From Flavobacterium sp. CS20 (GTDB lineage Bacteria; Bacteroidota; Bacteroidia; Flavobacteriales; Flavobacteriaceae), in assembly GCF_018080005.1 (NCBI RefSeq), contig NZ_CP073015.1, forward strand, positions 1,922,001 through 1,986,000: DNA of 64,000 bases, written 5' to 3'. Positions 47,481 through 57,303 of the stretch are shown in pieces. Position 1 is the first letter of the stretch. Each line of letters starts with the position of its first letter. The notes below the pieces were generated by a model. The model was not told where the DNA came from. It was given only the letters and a program-made list of their open reading frames with translations, and did no database searches. The translations under genes and the position numbers were made by a program.

Positions 47481-48440
47481 ATGAAAGGATTTATAGAGCA
47501 AGCGTATAAAGGCTACACCGATTGGTGGCGGTATCTTGTGGGATTTTTTATCATTTTTATCATTTGGCAACTCGGCTCAACTATTCAAGTGTTTTTTGTG
47601 TTTTTAAAACTGCTTAATGATGGCCTGTCTGCTGAGGAAATCCTGATGAAACTCTCAGATGTTAGTGTTTTGATGGGCACATTAGAGTCAAATTTTAATT
47701 TTTTCCTCTTATTACTCGGGTTTGTATTTGGTTTTGCTGGTATTATTTTAGTCATCAAACTTTTGCATCATCTGAAACTAAAACAACTCATCACCTCGAG
47801 AGAAAAAATAGATTGGAATCGTATTGGATTGAGTTTTGGGGTGATTGCTGTGCTGATTTCAGGCTCGATTTTATTAGACTATCAACTATCACCAGAAGAT
47901 TATCAATACAATTTTGAGCTCAATCGATTTTTAATTTTAGCTTTAATTGGCATTACAATGGTGCCTATTCAAACCACTTTTGAAGAACTGTTGTTTCGCG
48001 GCTATTTGCTACAAGGTTTTGGCAGTGTTTTTAAAAGTCGTGCTGTGGCTTTAATCTTAACTTCTGTTTTATTTGGTGGTCTGCACATTGCTAATCCTGA
48101 AGTTGCCAAATTGGGTTATCAAACTTTAATTGTTTATATCGGCACAGGATTTTTCTTAGGCATTATGACTTTAATGGATGAAGGATTAGAGTTGTCCATT
48201 GGATTCCACGCTGGCAACAATCTTTTAACCGCTTTACTTTTAACCGCTGATTGGACGGCTTTTCAAACCCATTCGGTTTTTAGGTATCTTGGCGAGCCCT
48301 CTTTGGTCAGCGATGTTTATATTCCTGTTTTGGTGTTCTATCCCGCTTTGATTTTGATGTATTCTAAGATTTACAAATGGAAAAACTGGAAACAAAAACT
48401 ATTTGGAAAAGTAAAATACGAACCATCAAGTGAAGTTTAA
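47481..48440 (+). CDS. CPBP family intramembrane metalloprotease/glutamic peptidase
   Basis: 319 residues with about eight membrane segments. The Abi/CPBP motifs are intact: FEELLFRGYLLQGFG (EExxxR, catalytic Glu pair), VLFGGLHIANPE (FxxxH) and GFHAGNNLL (HxxxN). Members process prenylated or membrane substrates in eukaryotes; in bacteria roles are mostly unknown, with some linked to bacteriocin immunity. It is 31 bases after menC and 121 bases before menE, and probably shares their transcript. Confidence 0.9.
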   Translation: MKGFIEQAYKGYTDWWRYLVGFFIIFIIWQLGSTIQVFFVFLKLLNDGLSAEEILMKLSDVSVLMGTLESNFNFFLLLLGFVFGFAGIILVIKLLHHLKLKQLITSREKIDWNRIGLSFGVIAVLISGSILLDYQLSPEDYQYNFELNRFLILALIGITMVPIQTTFEELLFRGYLLQGFGSVFKSRAVALILTSVLFGGLHIANPEVAKLGYQTLIVYIGTGFFLGIMTLMDEGLELSIGFHAGNNLLTALLLTADWTAFQTHSVFRYLGEPSLVSDVYIPVLVFYPALILMYSKIYKWKNWKQKLFGKVKYEPSSEV

Positions 48441-48561
48441 CCCAAATTTAATAAGGGATTTAAGATTTTGGTGAATTAGATATAAGATTTTTATTAAATT
48501 TACATTATGAAACTTTAAAATATCATAACACAAATAATATTTTAGTCAACACATTAAAAAT

Positions 48562-49662
48562 ATGGCAAAGCATAAATTTGAAATTCATCCCAGCTTCAAA
48601 TTAAATGGCACACACTTTTCAAGAATGCATCTGCATAAAGTTGCATACAGCTTTATCAAAGAAGGTCAACCTTTTGAAGAACGTGTAGGCAATTTCCTTT
48701 TAGATTGGCTAAATGAAGACTACGACGATATCAAAGTAAGGACTTCAGGCTCTACTGGCGAACCTAAAGAGTTTTTTATCGATAAGCAAAAAATGGTCAA
48801 TTCAGCCTTAGCTACAGGTAAACATTTTAAGGTCAAAGAAGAAACCAAAGCCTTGATGTGTTTACCACCTAAACATATTGGTGGCATGATGATGTTAGTC
48901 CGTGCTATGACTTTGGGTTGGCATATCGATGTGGTTAAGCCAAGTTCAAACCCATTAGATCAGCTCTACAAAACGTATGATTTTTGTTCTATGACACCTT
49001 TTCAGCTCGACAATTCTTTAAATCGATTACATTTGATAAAAAAACTGATTGTTGGTGGTGGACATATTTCAGAAAACCTGAAACAAATGGTTCAAGGCAT
49101 TCCAACCAAAGTTTACGAAACTTTTGGTATGACCGAAACCATCTCGCATTTTGCCTTAGCCAGAAAAGTCAACAGCAAAAAATCAAACATAAATGAACCA
49201 AAACCGTTTAAAACACTTCCTAATATCTCTGTAGCTTCAGATGAAAACGATAGATTGATCATAAAAGCACCAAAAATATTAGATGAACCTTTATTAACCA
49301 ATGATATTGTTGAGATAGTAACTTATAAAAAATTCTATTGGAAAGGTCGAGCAGACAATGTTATCAATTCAGGTGGTATTAAAATTCATCCCGAAGAAGT
49401 CGAAAAAAAACTTCAAAAAATCATCACTCAACGTTTTTTTCTTAGTTCAATGCCAGATGACGCACTTGGCGAAAAAGTTGTTCTTTTTGTAGAACTACCA
49501 TTTTCTGAGGAAGCCATTAGTGATTTAAGCAAAGCCATTGATAATATGTCAGAATTGACCAAATATGAAAAACCCAAGAAGATTTATTTAGTCGAAAAAT
49601 TTGAAGAAACCCCAAATGGCAAAGTCAATAGAAAACGTACGGTTAGTGCTAAGATGAAATGA
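48562..49662 (+). CDS. menE: o-Succinylbenzoate-CoA ligase (AMP-binding)
   Basis: 366 residues, short compared with the roughly 450-500 of most MenE proteins but with the full active-site set: VRTSGSTGEPKEF (phosphate loop), KVYETFGMTETISHFA (adenylation motif), WKGRADNVINSGGIKIHPEE (hinge) and the catalytic C-terminal lysine in TPNGKVNRKRTV. It activates o-succinylbenzoate as the CoA thioester. The shorter form lacks part of the N-terminal lobe, as is usual in this phylum. Location after menC supports the assignment. It ends with TGA, one of few genes here using that stop normally. Confidence 0.9.
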   Translation: MAKHKFEIHPSFKLNGTHFSRMHLHKVAYSFIKEGQPFEERVGNFLLDWLNEDYDDIKVRTSGSTGEPKEFFIDKQKMVNSALATGKHFKVKEETKALMCLPPKHIGGMMMLVRAMTLGWHIDVVKPSSNPLDQLYKTYDFCSMTPFQLDNSLNRLHLIKKLIVGGGHISENLKQMVQGIPTKVYETFGMTETISHFALARKVNSKKSNINEPKPFKTLPNISVASDENDRLIIKAPKILDEPLLTNDIVEIVTYKKFYWKGRADNVINSGGIKIHPEEVEKKLQKIITQRFFLSSMPDDALGEKVVLFVELPFSEEAISDLSKAIDNMSELTKYEKPKKIYLVEKFEETPNGKVNRKRTVSAKMK

Positions 49663-49685
49663 TTTTAGATTTTAGAAAGGTTATT

Positions 49686-51323
49686 TTAGTCAACAAACTT
49701 GATATCAATATAAAATTGTTTATCGTCAATTTCAACAACTTGCTCAGGTTTGATTTTTAAAGTTTTCCAAGTTTCAGATTTAGGGTAAATCCATTTTGAA
49801 GTTTTACCCATTATAAGTTTTACTGGCATATCAAAACCTTCTACATCAACATTCCATTTATACTGAATTTTATTTTTGGATTGATTGGATTTAAAAACCA
49901 ATTCAGGAATATTTTTGTGATATAAATATTGTTTAAAAAACGCGGTCAAATCTTTATTAACTGATCGGTTAAAAAAATTGATGACTTCTTTAGTCGATGT
50001 TGTTTTGTAAGCAAATTCTTCGTTAAAATCTCTTAGCGTTTCCCACCATAATTCATCGTCATCTACAAGCGTTCTTAATGTATTGATAATATTACCACCT
50101 TTGGCATACATATCTGATGAGCCTTCAGAATTAACGCCATAATCACCTATTATTGGGCGATTATTACTTATTCTTTGTCGTTGACCAAAAAGATAATCTA
50201 ATGCGGCTTGTTTGCCATATTGGCATTCTACAAAAATAGACTCGGCATAAGTCGTAAAACCTTCATGAATCCACAAATCTGCAATGTCTTTTGCTGTAAT
50301 ATTGTTGCCAAACCATTCGTGAGCCGATTCGTGGATGATGATGAAATCAAATTTAAGTCCATAGCCCGTACCAGATAAATCTCCACCGAGATAACCATTA
50401 AGATATTTGTTTCCATAAGCCACTGCACTTTGGTGTTCCATACCGAGATATGGCGTTTCCACCAATTTAAAACTGTCATTTTTAAAAGGATATTCACCTA
50501 ATTTGTCATAAAAACAAGCCATCATAGGTTTCACTTGTTTGAAATGTTTTTTAGCTTTATCAAGATTTTCTCGCAGTACATAATAGTCTAAATCTAAATC
50601 TTGAAACTGGTCTGAAAAATGTATATAATCGCCAATATTTAAAGTGATGTTGTAATTGTTGATTGGATTAGTTACTTGCCAGTGGTAGGTTTTTAGATGA
50701 TTATTTTTTTCTATTTCTCGGATTAATCTTCCATTTGAAACAGCCACCAAATCTTTTGGTACAGTGATATTAATTTCGGCTTCATCGGGCTCATCGCTTA
50801 AATGGTCTTTGTTGGGAAACCACAAGCTTGCACCCGTACCTTGCACGGCAACAGCTATCCACGGGTTACCGTTACTATCTTTATCAAATACAAATCCGCC
50901 GTCCCAAGGTGGTCTTTTGGCTATGATAGGTTTGCCGTGATAATAAAACGTTAATTGATGTTGCGAGCCTTTTTTTAATTCTTTTTCAAAATCAATAAAA
51001 ACGGCATTGAATTCTCTTTTGTATTTCAGTTTTTTATGTTGAAAAACAATGGAATCTATTATCATATTTTCAAATAAATCCAATTGTATGATATCTTGAT
51101 TGTCAAGCGCTTCAAAGTTGATTGTATTATAACCTGAAATTGACTTTGACTCTGGGTTGACGCTGATATTGAGATTGTATTTCAGCATATCAAAAGCAGT
51201 GCGTTCAGGTCTTAAACTACCACGTAGCGAATCTGCTCTTGTATAGTTTGATTTGTCAGATAACAATTGTGCGTAAGCAGAAAACCCTATCAATAGGTTA
51301 AAAAAGATGATAATTGATTTCAT
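49686..51323 (-). CDS. M1 family zinc aminopeptidase, secreted
   Basis: 545 residues with a signal peptide (IIIFFNLLIGFSAYAQ). The zinc site is HESAH with the third ligand Glu 18 residues on (DLWIHEGFTTYAES), exactly HExxH-x18-E. The exopeptidase motif appears as LGMEHQSAVAYGN in place of GAMEN, which is typical of this secreted flavobacterial group. Domain order is N-terminal sandwich, catalytic domain and a short C-terminal barrel. No T9SS sorting domain, so periplasmic or outer-membrane location is likely. It is transcribed divergently from a small lipoprotein gene. Confidence 0.92.
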   Translation of the reverse strand: MKSIIIFFNLLIGFSAYAQLLSDKSNYTRADSLRGSLRPERTAFDMLKYNLNISVNPESKSISGYNTINFEALDNQDIIQLDLFENMIIDSIVFQHKKLKYKREFNAVFIDFEKELKKGSQHQLTFYYHGKPIIAKRPPWDGGFVFDKDSNGNPWIAVAVQGTGASLWFPNKDHLSDEPDEAEINITVPKDLVAVSNGRLIREIEKNNHLKTYHWQVTNPINNYNITLNIGDYIHFSDQFQDLDLDYYVLRENLDKAKKHFKQVKPMMACFYDKLGEYPFKNDSFKLVETPYLGMEHQSAVAYGNKYLNGYLGGDLSGTGYGLKFDFIIIHESAHEWFGNNITAKDIADLWIHEGFTTYAESIFVECQYGKQAALDYLFGQRQRISNNRPIIGDYGVNSEGSSDMYAKGGNIINTLRTLVDDDELWWETLRDFNEEFAYKTTSTKEVINFFNRSVNKDLTAFFKQYLYHKNIPELVFKSNQSKNKIQYKWNVDVEGFDMPVKLIMGKTSKWIYPKSETWKTLKIKPEQVVEIDDKQFYIDIKFVD

Positions 51324-51355
51324 AGCAATATATTTGAAAGTCTAAATTTAATAGA

Positions 51356-51652
51356 ATGCGTTTAATTCAAATAAGTCTTTGCTGTTTTTTTCTGTTTTTA
51401 GCATCTTGTCAAGATACTAATTTAGTTAGTGGAAAAATTTATGACAATCAGAATCAGCCTTTAGACAGTGTAAAAGTACTAGTTAATGGCACAGATATTT
51501 ACACATATTCAGATGAAAAAGGTGATTTTAAAATTAACACCAATGGTTTAGGTGATGAATTGTTGTTTGATAAATCGGGATATGAATTGAAGTTTGAAGA
51601 ATTAAATGACAACTTATCAGATTTAAAAATTCTACTCAAGCAGAAGCAGTAA
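51356..51652 (+). CDS. Small lipoprotein with carboxypeptidase-regulatory-like fold
   Basis: 98 residues. The lipobox FLASC gives an acylated Cys at about residue 18. The rest is one small beta-sandwich (VSGKIYDNQNQPLDSVKVLV, YTYSDEKGDFKINTN), matching the CarboxypepD regulatory-like fold that begins many TonB-dependent receptors, here as a free domain. Function unknown. It has its own short upstream region shared with the M1 peptidase. Confidence 0.8.
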   Translation: MRLIQISLCCFFLFLASCQDTNLVSGKIYDNQNQPLDSVKVLVNGTDIYTYSDEKGDFKINTNGLGDELLFDKSGYELKFEELNDNLSDLKILLKQKQ

Positions 51653-51761
51653 AAATTCAATAAAAATAAGATTGAGTGCTATTATAAATTTATCTTATCA
51701 GGCAATTATTCTTATAAATTTAAGGCTAAAATTTCAACAAATGATTTGCAAGATGTCTATC

Positions 51762-51790
51762 TTGTGGCATCACTAATTCTCTTATATTTG
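51762..51790 (+). promoter_or_regulatory. Promoter of lepA
   Basis: TTG at 51762-51764 and TATATTTG at 51783-51790, 18 bases apart, ending 19 bases before the lepA ATG. This is one of the two best Bacteroidota-type promoters in the window. Confidence 0.75.
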
Positions 51791-51809
51791 CGACCAATTG
51801 CAATAGACT

Positions 51810-53606
51810 ATGAAGCACATTAGAAATTTCTGTATTATCGCCCACATCGACCACGGCAAAAGCACCTTGGCCGACAGGCTTTTAGATTCTACAAACTCGG
51901 TAACAGCTCGTGAAAAACAAGAACAGTTACTTGATAATATGGACTTAGAACGCGAACGCGGCATTACTATAAAAAGTCACGCCATTCAAATGGTTTATAC
52001 ATACGAAGGACAAGAATATGTGCTCAACTTGATTGATACACCAGGTCACGTCGATTTTTCTTATGAAGTGTCGCGTTCTATCGGCGCTTGCGAAGGTGCT
52101 TTATTGGTTGTAGATGCGGCTCAAAGCATTCAAGCACAGACCATTTCTAATTTATATTTGGCCTTAGAAAATGATTTGGAAATTATTCCTGTGCTCAATA
52201 AAATTGATTTACCATCGGCCAATCCAGAAGAAGTAACCGATGATATTGTCGATTTAATTGGTTGTAGTCCAGACGAAATTATTCCAGCCAGTGCCAAAAA
52301 TGGTATAGGCATCAAAGAAATATTAGAAGCTATAATCAAAAGAGTTCCATCTCCAAAAGGCGATGAAAATGCACCGCTAAGAGCTTTGGTTTTTGACTCT
52401 GTTTATAACCCGTTTCGTGGTGTTGAAACTTACTTTAGAGTTTTTGATGGCAGTATTAAAAAAAACCAAAAGATAAAATTTGTGGCTACCAATAAAGCTT
52501 ATAGCGCAGATGAAATTGGCACTTTAAAGTTAGTTCAATTTCCAAAAAATGAAATTAAAGCAGGCGATGTAGGCTATTTAATTACAGGTATTAAAGACGC
52601 CAAAGAAGTCAAAGTTGGTGATACTATAACCGATGCTGAAAATCCTACACAAAAAGCTGTTTCAGGTTTTGAAGATGTCAAACCTATGGTTTTTGCGGGC
52701 ATCTATCCAGTTGATACCGAAGAATATGAAGACTTGAGAGCCGCTATGGAAAAGTCGCAACTCAACGATGCCTCGCTGATCTTTACACCCGAAAGTTCAG
52801 CAACACTTGGGTTCGGCTTTAGATGCGGATTTCTTGGAATGCTGCACCTTGAAATCATCCAAGAACGACTTGAACGCGAATTTGAAATGACGGTAATCAC
52901 CACAGTGCCAAACGTTTCATATCACGCATACACTACTAAAAAACCAGATGAAGCCATCATCGTAAGTAATCCGTCAGATTTGCCTGAGCCATCTACATTA
53001 GATCATGTTGAAGAACCTTACATCAAAGCCAGTATCATCACCAAAGCTGATTTTGTTGGACCCGTAATGTCGCTATGTATTGAAAAACGCGGAGAAATCA
53101 CTAATCAAACCTATCTCACTACAGAACGCGTAGAATTAACGTTTGATATGCCGTTAGCAGAAATTGTATTTGACTTTTACGACCGATTGAAAACCGTCTC
53201 TAAAGGTTATGCATCATTTGACTACTCGCCTATTGGCATGCGGACTTCAAAATTAGTCAAAGTTGATGTTTTGCTCAATGGAAATATTGTTGATGCTTTA
53301 TCTGCACTCATTCATTTTGATAATGCTTACGATATTGGAAAGAAAATGTGTTTAAAACTAAAAGAACTGATTCCGAGGCAACAATTCGACATTCCTATTC
53401 AGGCGGCAATTGGTGCAAAAATCATTGCTCGTGAAACCGTAAAAGCTTTAAGAAAAGACGTTACAGCCAAATGTTATGGCGGTGATATTTCAAGAAAAAG
53501 AAAACTATTAGAAAAGCAGAAAAAAGGGAAAAAACGTATGCGTGCCGTCGGAAATGTAGAAATACCACAAGAAGCCTTTATGGCAGTATTGAAGTTGAAT
53601 GATTAA
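51810..53606 (+). CDS. lepA: Translation elongation factor 4 (EF-4/LepA)
   Basis: 598-residue translational GTPase that acts on stalled or mis-assembled ribosomes and lies at the membrane under some conditions. G1 [18 protein letters not shown], switch [13 protein letters not shown] and G4 NKIDLP are intact. The EF-G-like domains III and V follow, and the LepA-specific C-terminal domain carries [20 protein letters not shown]. Length is normal with no interruption. It overlaps the convergent YceI gene by the shared TTAA stop. Confidence 0.97.
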   Translation: MKHIRNFCIIAHIDHGKSTLADRLLDSTNSVTAREKQEQLLDNMDLERERGITIKSHAIQMVYTYEGQEYVLNLIDTPGHVDFSYEVSRSIGACEGALLVVDAAQSIQAQTISNLYLALENDLEIIPVLNKIDLPSANPEEVTDDIVDLIGCSPDEIIPASAKNGIGIKEILEAIIKRVPSPKGDENAPLRALVFDSVYNPFRGVETYFRVFDGSIKKNQKIKFVATNKAYSADEIGTLKLVQFPKNEIKAGDVGYLITGIKDAKEVKVGDTITDAENPTQKAVSGFEDVKPMVFAGIYPVDTEEYEDLRAAMEKSQLNDASLIFTPESSATLGFGFRCGFLGMLHLEIIQERLEREFEMTVITTVPNVSYHAYTTKKPDEAIIVSNPSDLPEPSTLDHVEEPYIKASIITKADFVGPVMSLCIEKRGEITNQTYLTTERVELTFDMPLAEIVFDFYDRLKTVSKGYASFDYSPIGMRTSKLVKVDVLLNGNIVDALSALIHFDNAYDIGKKMCLKLKELIPRQQFDIPIQAAIGAKIIARETVKALRKDVTAKCYGGDISRKRKLLEKQKKGKKRMRAVGNVEIPQEAFMAVLKLND

Positions 53607-54172
53607 ATTTTCTCTATTTCAAAATAAACATCAAACTCAATGGTAATGGTTTCATCAACTTTAACTAATCCAAGCATTTTAGTTGGTGGTTTCAGGTCGA
53701 AGTCACAAATATTTAAATCTAAAGATCCTTTGTAAGATCCATTTTTTGAAGCGTTTACAGTAAATTTATATTGCTTTTGGTGTCCAGAGATTGAAATGTT
53801 TGAAGTTATAGAAATACAATCTTTTTCTGGCATAATACTAAGCACTTGAATTTTGATGTTTTCATATTTATCAGCATTTAAAAGCGATTTAAAATCTCTA
53901 TTCATACCTTTATTACCACAGTCAAATGCTTTTGTATTTAATAAAAGCTCAGTATCTTTTAATTTAATTTGATTATCGTCTAAGCTGTAATTTATAATAT
54001 CGTTAGACAAGTTTATGACATTTTCATATTCACAAATAAATTTATTAACATTTGATGATCCATGAATTGCAATTTTGCTATTTTTTAGAATATTAACTTT
54101 TACAGACTTGTAAGATGAAGAGTATAATACAAGGGCAACAAATATAAACTGTAAATAAACTAAAGATTTCAT
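53603..54172 (-). CDS. YceI family protein (copy 1)
   Basis: 189 residues with an N-terminal hydrophobic signal. The YceI lipocalin-like fold is seen from the pattern [20 protein letters not shown], the [20 protein letters not shown] core (in place of the usual SMD or MNRHM segment) and [20 protein letters not shown] near the end. YceI proteins bind polyisoprenoid-like lipids in the periplasm. It shows low identity to the second copy at 55520-56080. Terminator 54186-54221 separates it from the barrel gene just upstream, so it may be read less. Confidence 0.85.
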   Translation of the reverse strand: MKSLVYLQFIFVALVLYSSSYKSVKVNILKNSKIAIHGSSNVNKFICEYENVINLSNDIINYSLDDNQIKLKDTELLLNTKAFDCGNKGMNRDFKSLLNADKYENIKIQVLSIMPEKDCISITSNISISGHQKQYKFTVNASKNGSYKGSLDLNICDFDLKPPTKMLGLVKVDETITIEFDVYFEIEKI

Positions 54173-54185
54173 GATATTGATATTT

Positions 54186-54221
54186 ATTTAAAAGGGTTTG
54201 CTTAAATAATTAAGCAAACCC
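54186..54221 (-). terminator. Rho-independent terminator after the barrel gene
   Basis: Perfect 12-bp stem GGGTTTGCTTAA / TTAAGCAAACCC with a 4-base loop at 54194-54221. On the minus strand it is followed by TTTTAAATAAATA. It closes the YceI-barrel transcript that begins at 56080. Confidence 0.85.
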
Positions 54222-54242
54222 AATATAATTAAAACTCAAATT

Positions 54243-55508
54243 TTAGAAACTTATTACAGCCTCAAGCATAATTCCGTCAAACTCAGCATCGCCAAATATA
54301 CTTGTAGGGTCAAAATCATTGTAGTTTTGATCAACATATTCTATCTTAGCGAGGATATTTTTGGTCATAAACCATCCTGCACCAAGTTGAAGTCTGTCAA
54401 CACTAACATCTAAATTACCAGGTTGTTCGCCATCAACATAGCTGTAACGAGTGCCTAAGTAAAAATTATTAGTTTTACCAAATCTGTAAATCAACTCACC
54501 AGCAAAGTGATTGTAAGTTCTATCTGAAGTTTCACCAAAATTTCTACCATTAGAATTTTCATAAATTCCAAAGAATTCAAAATCTTTGTAATTTAAAAAG
54601 GTATTAAACATAATTGAAGTCACTTCAGTTGCAAATTGAGGATTGACACGTCCAGATCTGAAATTAGATTCTGTGCTTGCACCAACTTCTTCGACAACTA
54701 AATAGTATCTTGAGCCAGCTCTATCACCGTCGTATAAAAAGTTTTTAGATGATTTTGCAGTATGATACACAGATCCTGTAGCTCTAAATCTAAAATCTTC
54801 AGTGATTTGGTCATCGTAACCGAATTTTGCTAAAAATACAGGATCAGTATCTGTTTTTTCTACATCTTGGTTAAGTTTTCCGTTGGTGATACCAAGCATA
54901 CCTATCCATCCATCTCGTCTATAATAAGCTTCAAAGCCAACTTCTGTTATAAATGCATCCATTAAGTAATTACCTATAAACGGATTATATATAGTGGAAG
55001 CATTATCACTTCTTCTAAAGTGAGCATCACCATAGTTGATTTCCATGTGCCCAATTTTAAATGTTAGGTATTGCATCCAATCTTCTAAGAAACCTTCTTC
55101 TATAAAATCCAGTTTATCTACTTGAAAGTAACCACCTTTAACATAAGGTTCTGGGTGGTGTCTAGAAGATAAATAAGTTCTAAGGTGCATTCTAACACCG
55201 TCATAAAGTTCAACATCAAGATCTAAATTTGCAGTAGCCAAGTTAAAGTTATCTCCAATTTCAATAAGTTCTACATTACCATTATTAGAGTGGTTAATAG
55301 CTTGAAATTGTAGTGTAGAAGCTCCGCCAATTCTTACGTGTACATCTTCAAAAGTGGTTGCAGTGTCTTTAGGAGCCTCAAAGGTTTGAATTCCTCTTTT
55401 GTCTGGAAATCTATAGTTGTCAAGGTCTCTTTTTTGTTTTTGACCTAAAACGCTATGCGAAATCATTATGCTTAAAATTAAAAACAGGCTTATTCTCATC
55501 GTTTTCAT
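54243..55508 (-). CDS. Outer-membrane beta-barrel protein, porin-like
   Basis: 421 residues. Signal peptide (cleavage after VLGQ), then a plug-like N-terminus, and about 16 strands of alternating pattern (VELYDGVRMHLRTYLSSRHH, GWIGMLGITNGKLN, NNFYLGTRYSYVDG), ending with LEAVISF, with the terminal Phe of outer-membrane barrels. Overall it resembles the phosphate-selective-porin-like family of Bacteroidota, but the substrate cannot be read. Eleven bases after the YceI gene 55520-56080 and followed by another YceI gene; the trio suggests a link to lipid or small-molecule handling. Confidence 0.8.
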   Translation of the reverse strand: MKTMRISLFLILSIMISHSVLGQKQKRDLDNYRFPDKRGIQTFEAPKDTATTFEDVHVRIGGASTLQFQAINHSNNGNVELIEIGDNFNLATANLDLDVELYDGVRMHLRTYLSSRHHPEPYVKGGYFQVDKLDFIEEGFLEDWMQYLTFKIGHMEINYGDAHFRRSDNASTIYNPFIGNYLMDAFITEVGFEAYYRRDGWIGMLGITNGKLNQDVEKTDTDPVFLAKFGYDDQITEDFRFRATGSVYHTAKSSKNFLYDGDRAGSRYYLVVEEVGASTESNFRSGRVNPQFATEVTSIMFNTFLNYKDFEFFGIYENSNGRNFGETSDRTYNHFAGELIYRFGKTNNFYLGTRYSYVDGEQPGNLDVSVDRLQLGAGWFMTKNILAKIEYVDQNYNDFDPTSIFGDAEFDGIMLEAVISF

Positions 55509-55519
55509 GATATTAAATT

Positions 55520-56080
55520 TTATTGGTTTCTATATATTAAATTAACTTTTACGGTAACTGTTTCTCCAGTTTTAATAGAGCCAAATAAAGCTGTTGGTGG
55601 CTCTACACCATAATCAACCATATTTATAGTATATTCAGCTTTAATGGTTTTGTTGCCTTCAGTTCCGGTAAATTGTATTGGAATAGACACATTTTCTGTA
55701 TGTCCCGCAATACTTAACTTGCCTAAAGCCACATCGTTATTATCTTTTTTTTCTAGTTTATCTAGTTTAAAAAAGATATTGGGATGTTCTTCTTCTTTAA
55801 GGGCTTCATAAGTATTTTTATTCATGCTTTTTTTGCCACTTTCTAATCCTTTTACAGGGATGTTTAAACTTAAACTTTTGATGTTTTGGTTTTCATCGAG
55901 AAGCATTTTGCCTTCAAGGGTATTAACTTCTATTGTCCAATCATGCAAATTTGAAGTTCCATCAACCAAAATTTCACTGGCTTCTTTATCAATCTCATAA
56001 TTAGATTGTGCTTCAGCATAAAAGAAACCTAAAAAAAATAGGCTTAAAAGGATTATCCTTGGTGTTTTGTAAGTTTTCAT
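55520..56080 (-). CDS. YceI family protein (copy 2)
   Basis: 186 residues. Signal peptide IILLSLFFLGFFYAEAQ, then the YceI pattern NYEIDKEASEILVDGTSNLH and DWTIEVNTLEGKM, with the typical KSMNKNTYEALKEEEHPNIF core and the ending DYGVEPPTALFGSIKTGETV. Binds an isoprenoid-type ligand in known members. First gene of the minus-strand trio; 600 bases of non-coding DNA lie upstream. Confidence 0.9.
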   Translation of the reverse strand: MKTYKTPRIILLSLFFLGFFYAEAQSNYEIDKEASEILVDGTSNLHDWTIEVNTLEGKMLLDENQNIKSLSLNIPVKGLESGKKSMNKNTYEALKEEEHPNIFFKLDKLEKKDNNDVALGKLSIAGHTENVSIPIQFTGTEGNKTIKAEYTINMVDYGVEPPTALFGSIKTGETVTVKVNLIYRNQ

Positions 56081-56319
56081 ATTGACTTTTTTTTTGATTT
56101 AACTTTCACTTTATTCACACTACAAATATCAGCATAGAATTAGCCTTAAATTATGACTAATGTCATATCGAAGCATAATTATCAGAATCTTTATTTTTTC
56201 GAAGATAATAAAAAGTTTTATTTTATTGATTTTTTTTGTTATGTTTTTTTTAATTTACTGTTTCTAAATGCTACATTTAATAACATCAATTTGAATGAAT
56301 AATATCGTTAATAAAAAAG

Positions 56320-56448
56320 ATGAGGATAATAAGACTTCTTTATAAAGAAAAAAATATCTACAAAAAGCCTTTAAAGCTTAGGATGAATGTGTTAAAATTT
56401 ATTCCAATGACTTATAGGGAAGAAATTGAAATCATAGAAAATGGATAA
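56320..56448 (+). CDS. Possible 42-residue basic protein
   Basis: ATG preceded by AAAAAAG, open for 42 codons to TAA (MRIIRLLYKEKNIYKKPLKL ... MTYREEIEIIENG). It is rich in Lys and Ile. No family recognised. A shorter overlapping frame exists. It may not be translated. Confidence 0.2.
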   Translation: MRIIRLLYKEKNIYKKPLKLRMNVLKFIPMTYREEIEIIENG

Positions 56449-56475
56449 ATCCATTCACAATCGAATATATGCAAA

Positions 56476-56507
56476 CCATAGTCCACGGTTTAAACCGTGG
56501 GCTATGG
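56476..56507. repeat. Palindromic intergenic element
   Basis: Inverted repeat with arms CCATAGTCCACGGTTT and AAACCGTGGGCTATGG (one mismatch pair), a loop-less 32-bp structure. The CCACGGTTTAAACCGTGG core is a dispersed motif of Bacteroidota genomes. Confidence 0.8.
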
Positions 56508-56638
56508 AAAAGCCAATACACAAACCTAAGCGTTTCAACGGTTTTAAATAGTTGGATTGGAGCCATTCTATTTATAACAAATCCGAAATCTATAACTTTA
56601 AATTCTGACTTTCTGAGAAACCCTACTTAAAATCTTTA

Positions 56639-56646
56639 TACCTTTG
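56639..56646 (+). promoter_or_regulatory. Putative -7 promoter element of the HAD gene
   Basis: TACCTTTG fits TAnnTTTG, 42 bases before the ATG at 56689; the -33 region is weak. Confidence 0.4.
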
Positions 56647-56688
56647 TGGTTTGGTGTCCTATAGAATAGTGCAACAAAAACCAATCAA

Positions 56689-57303
56689 ATGAAACCCATC
56701 AAAAACATCCTTTTCGATTTTGGCGATGTCTTTCTCAATCTTGATAAGTCAGCCACACAACAACATCTTCAAAATTTTGGCATTTCTGAATTTGACCACG
56801 AAACTATTGCCGTCAACAAAAAATACGAAAAAGGCTTAGTGTCAACCGAAGCGTTTATTCAATTTTACACCCAAAAATTTCAATCATTAACCAAAGAGAA
56901 TTTCACTAAAGCGTGGAACAGCATCCTCAAAGATTTTCCGCAACACCGATTAGATTTTCTCAAATCGCTTAAATCACAAAATCAATACCGTTTATTTTTA
57001 TTGAGCAACACCAACGCCCTTCATATTGAATGGGTTAAAAACAATGTTTTATTTTATAAAGATTTTAAATCCTGTTTTGAAGGATTTTATCTTTCTCACG
57101 AAATTCATCTCAGAAAACCAGACGCGTCGGTGTTTGAATTTATTCTTAAACAACAGCATCTAAAAACCGATGAAACCCTATTTATTGATGACACTAAATC
57201 ACATATAGAAACTGCAAATTGCTTAAATTTGCAAACTTGGCATCTCAGTCCAAAAACCGATGATGTTACTCAACTTTTTGAACAAAAACACCTGAACCTG
57301 TGA
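56689..57303 (+). CDS. HAD-superfamily phosphatase
   Basis: 204 residues of subfamily IA. Motif I is LFDFGDVFLNLDK (first Asp nucleophile in DFGDV), motif II LFLLSNTNALHIEW, motif III Lys in HLRKPDASVF, and motif IV LFIDDTKSHIETA. The helical cap is inserted after motif I. The substrate is unknown; some flavobacterial relatives are annotated as sugar or nucleotide phosphatases. Its TGA stop overlaps the GTG start of the transporter gene (GTGA), showing translational coupling. Confidence 0.9.
   Translation: MKPIKNILFDFGDVFLNLDKSATQQHLQNFGISEFDHETIAVNKKYEKGLVSTEAFIQFYTQKFQSLTKENFTKAWNSILKDFPQHRLDFLKSLKSQNQYRLFLLSNTNALHIEWVKNNVLFYKDFKSCFEGFYLSHEIHLRKPDASVFEFILKQQHLKTDETLFIDDTKSHIETANCLNLQTWHLSPKTDDVTQLFEQKHLNL

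Larger units (their letters stand above)
56081..56688. other. 608-bp intergenic region
   Basis: Contains the minus-strand promoter region of YceI (near 56090-56250), one possible short open frame (56320-56448), a strong palindrome (56476-56507) and the promoter of the HAD gene. Nothing else recognised. Confidence 0.6.
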
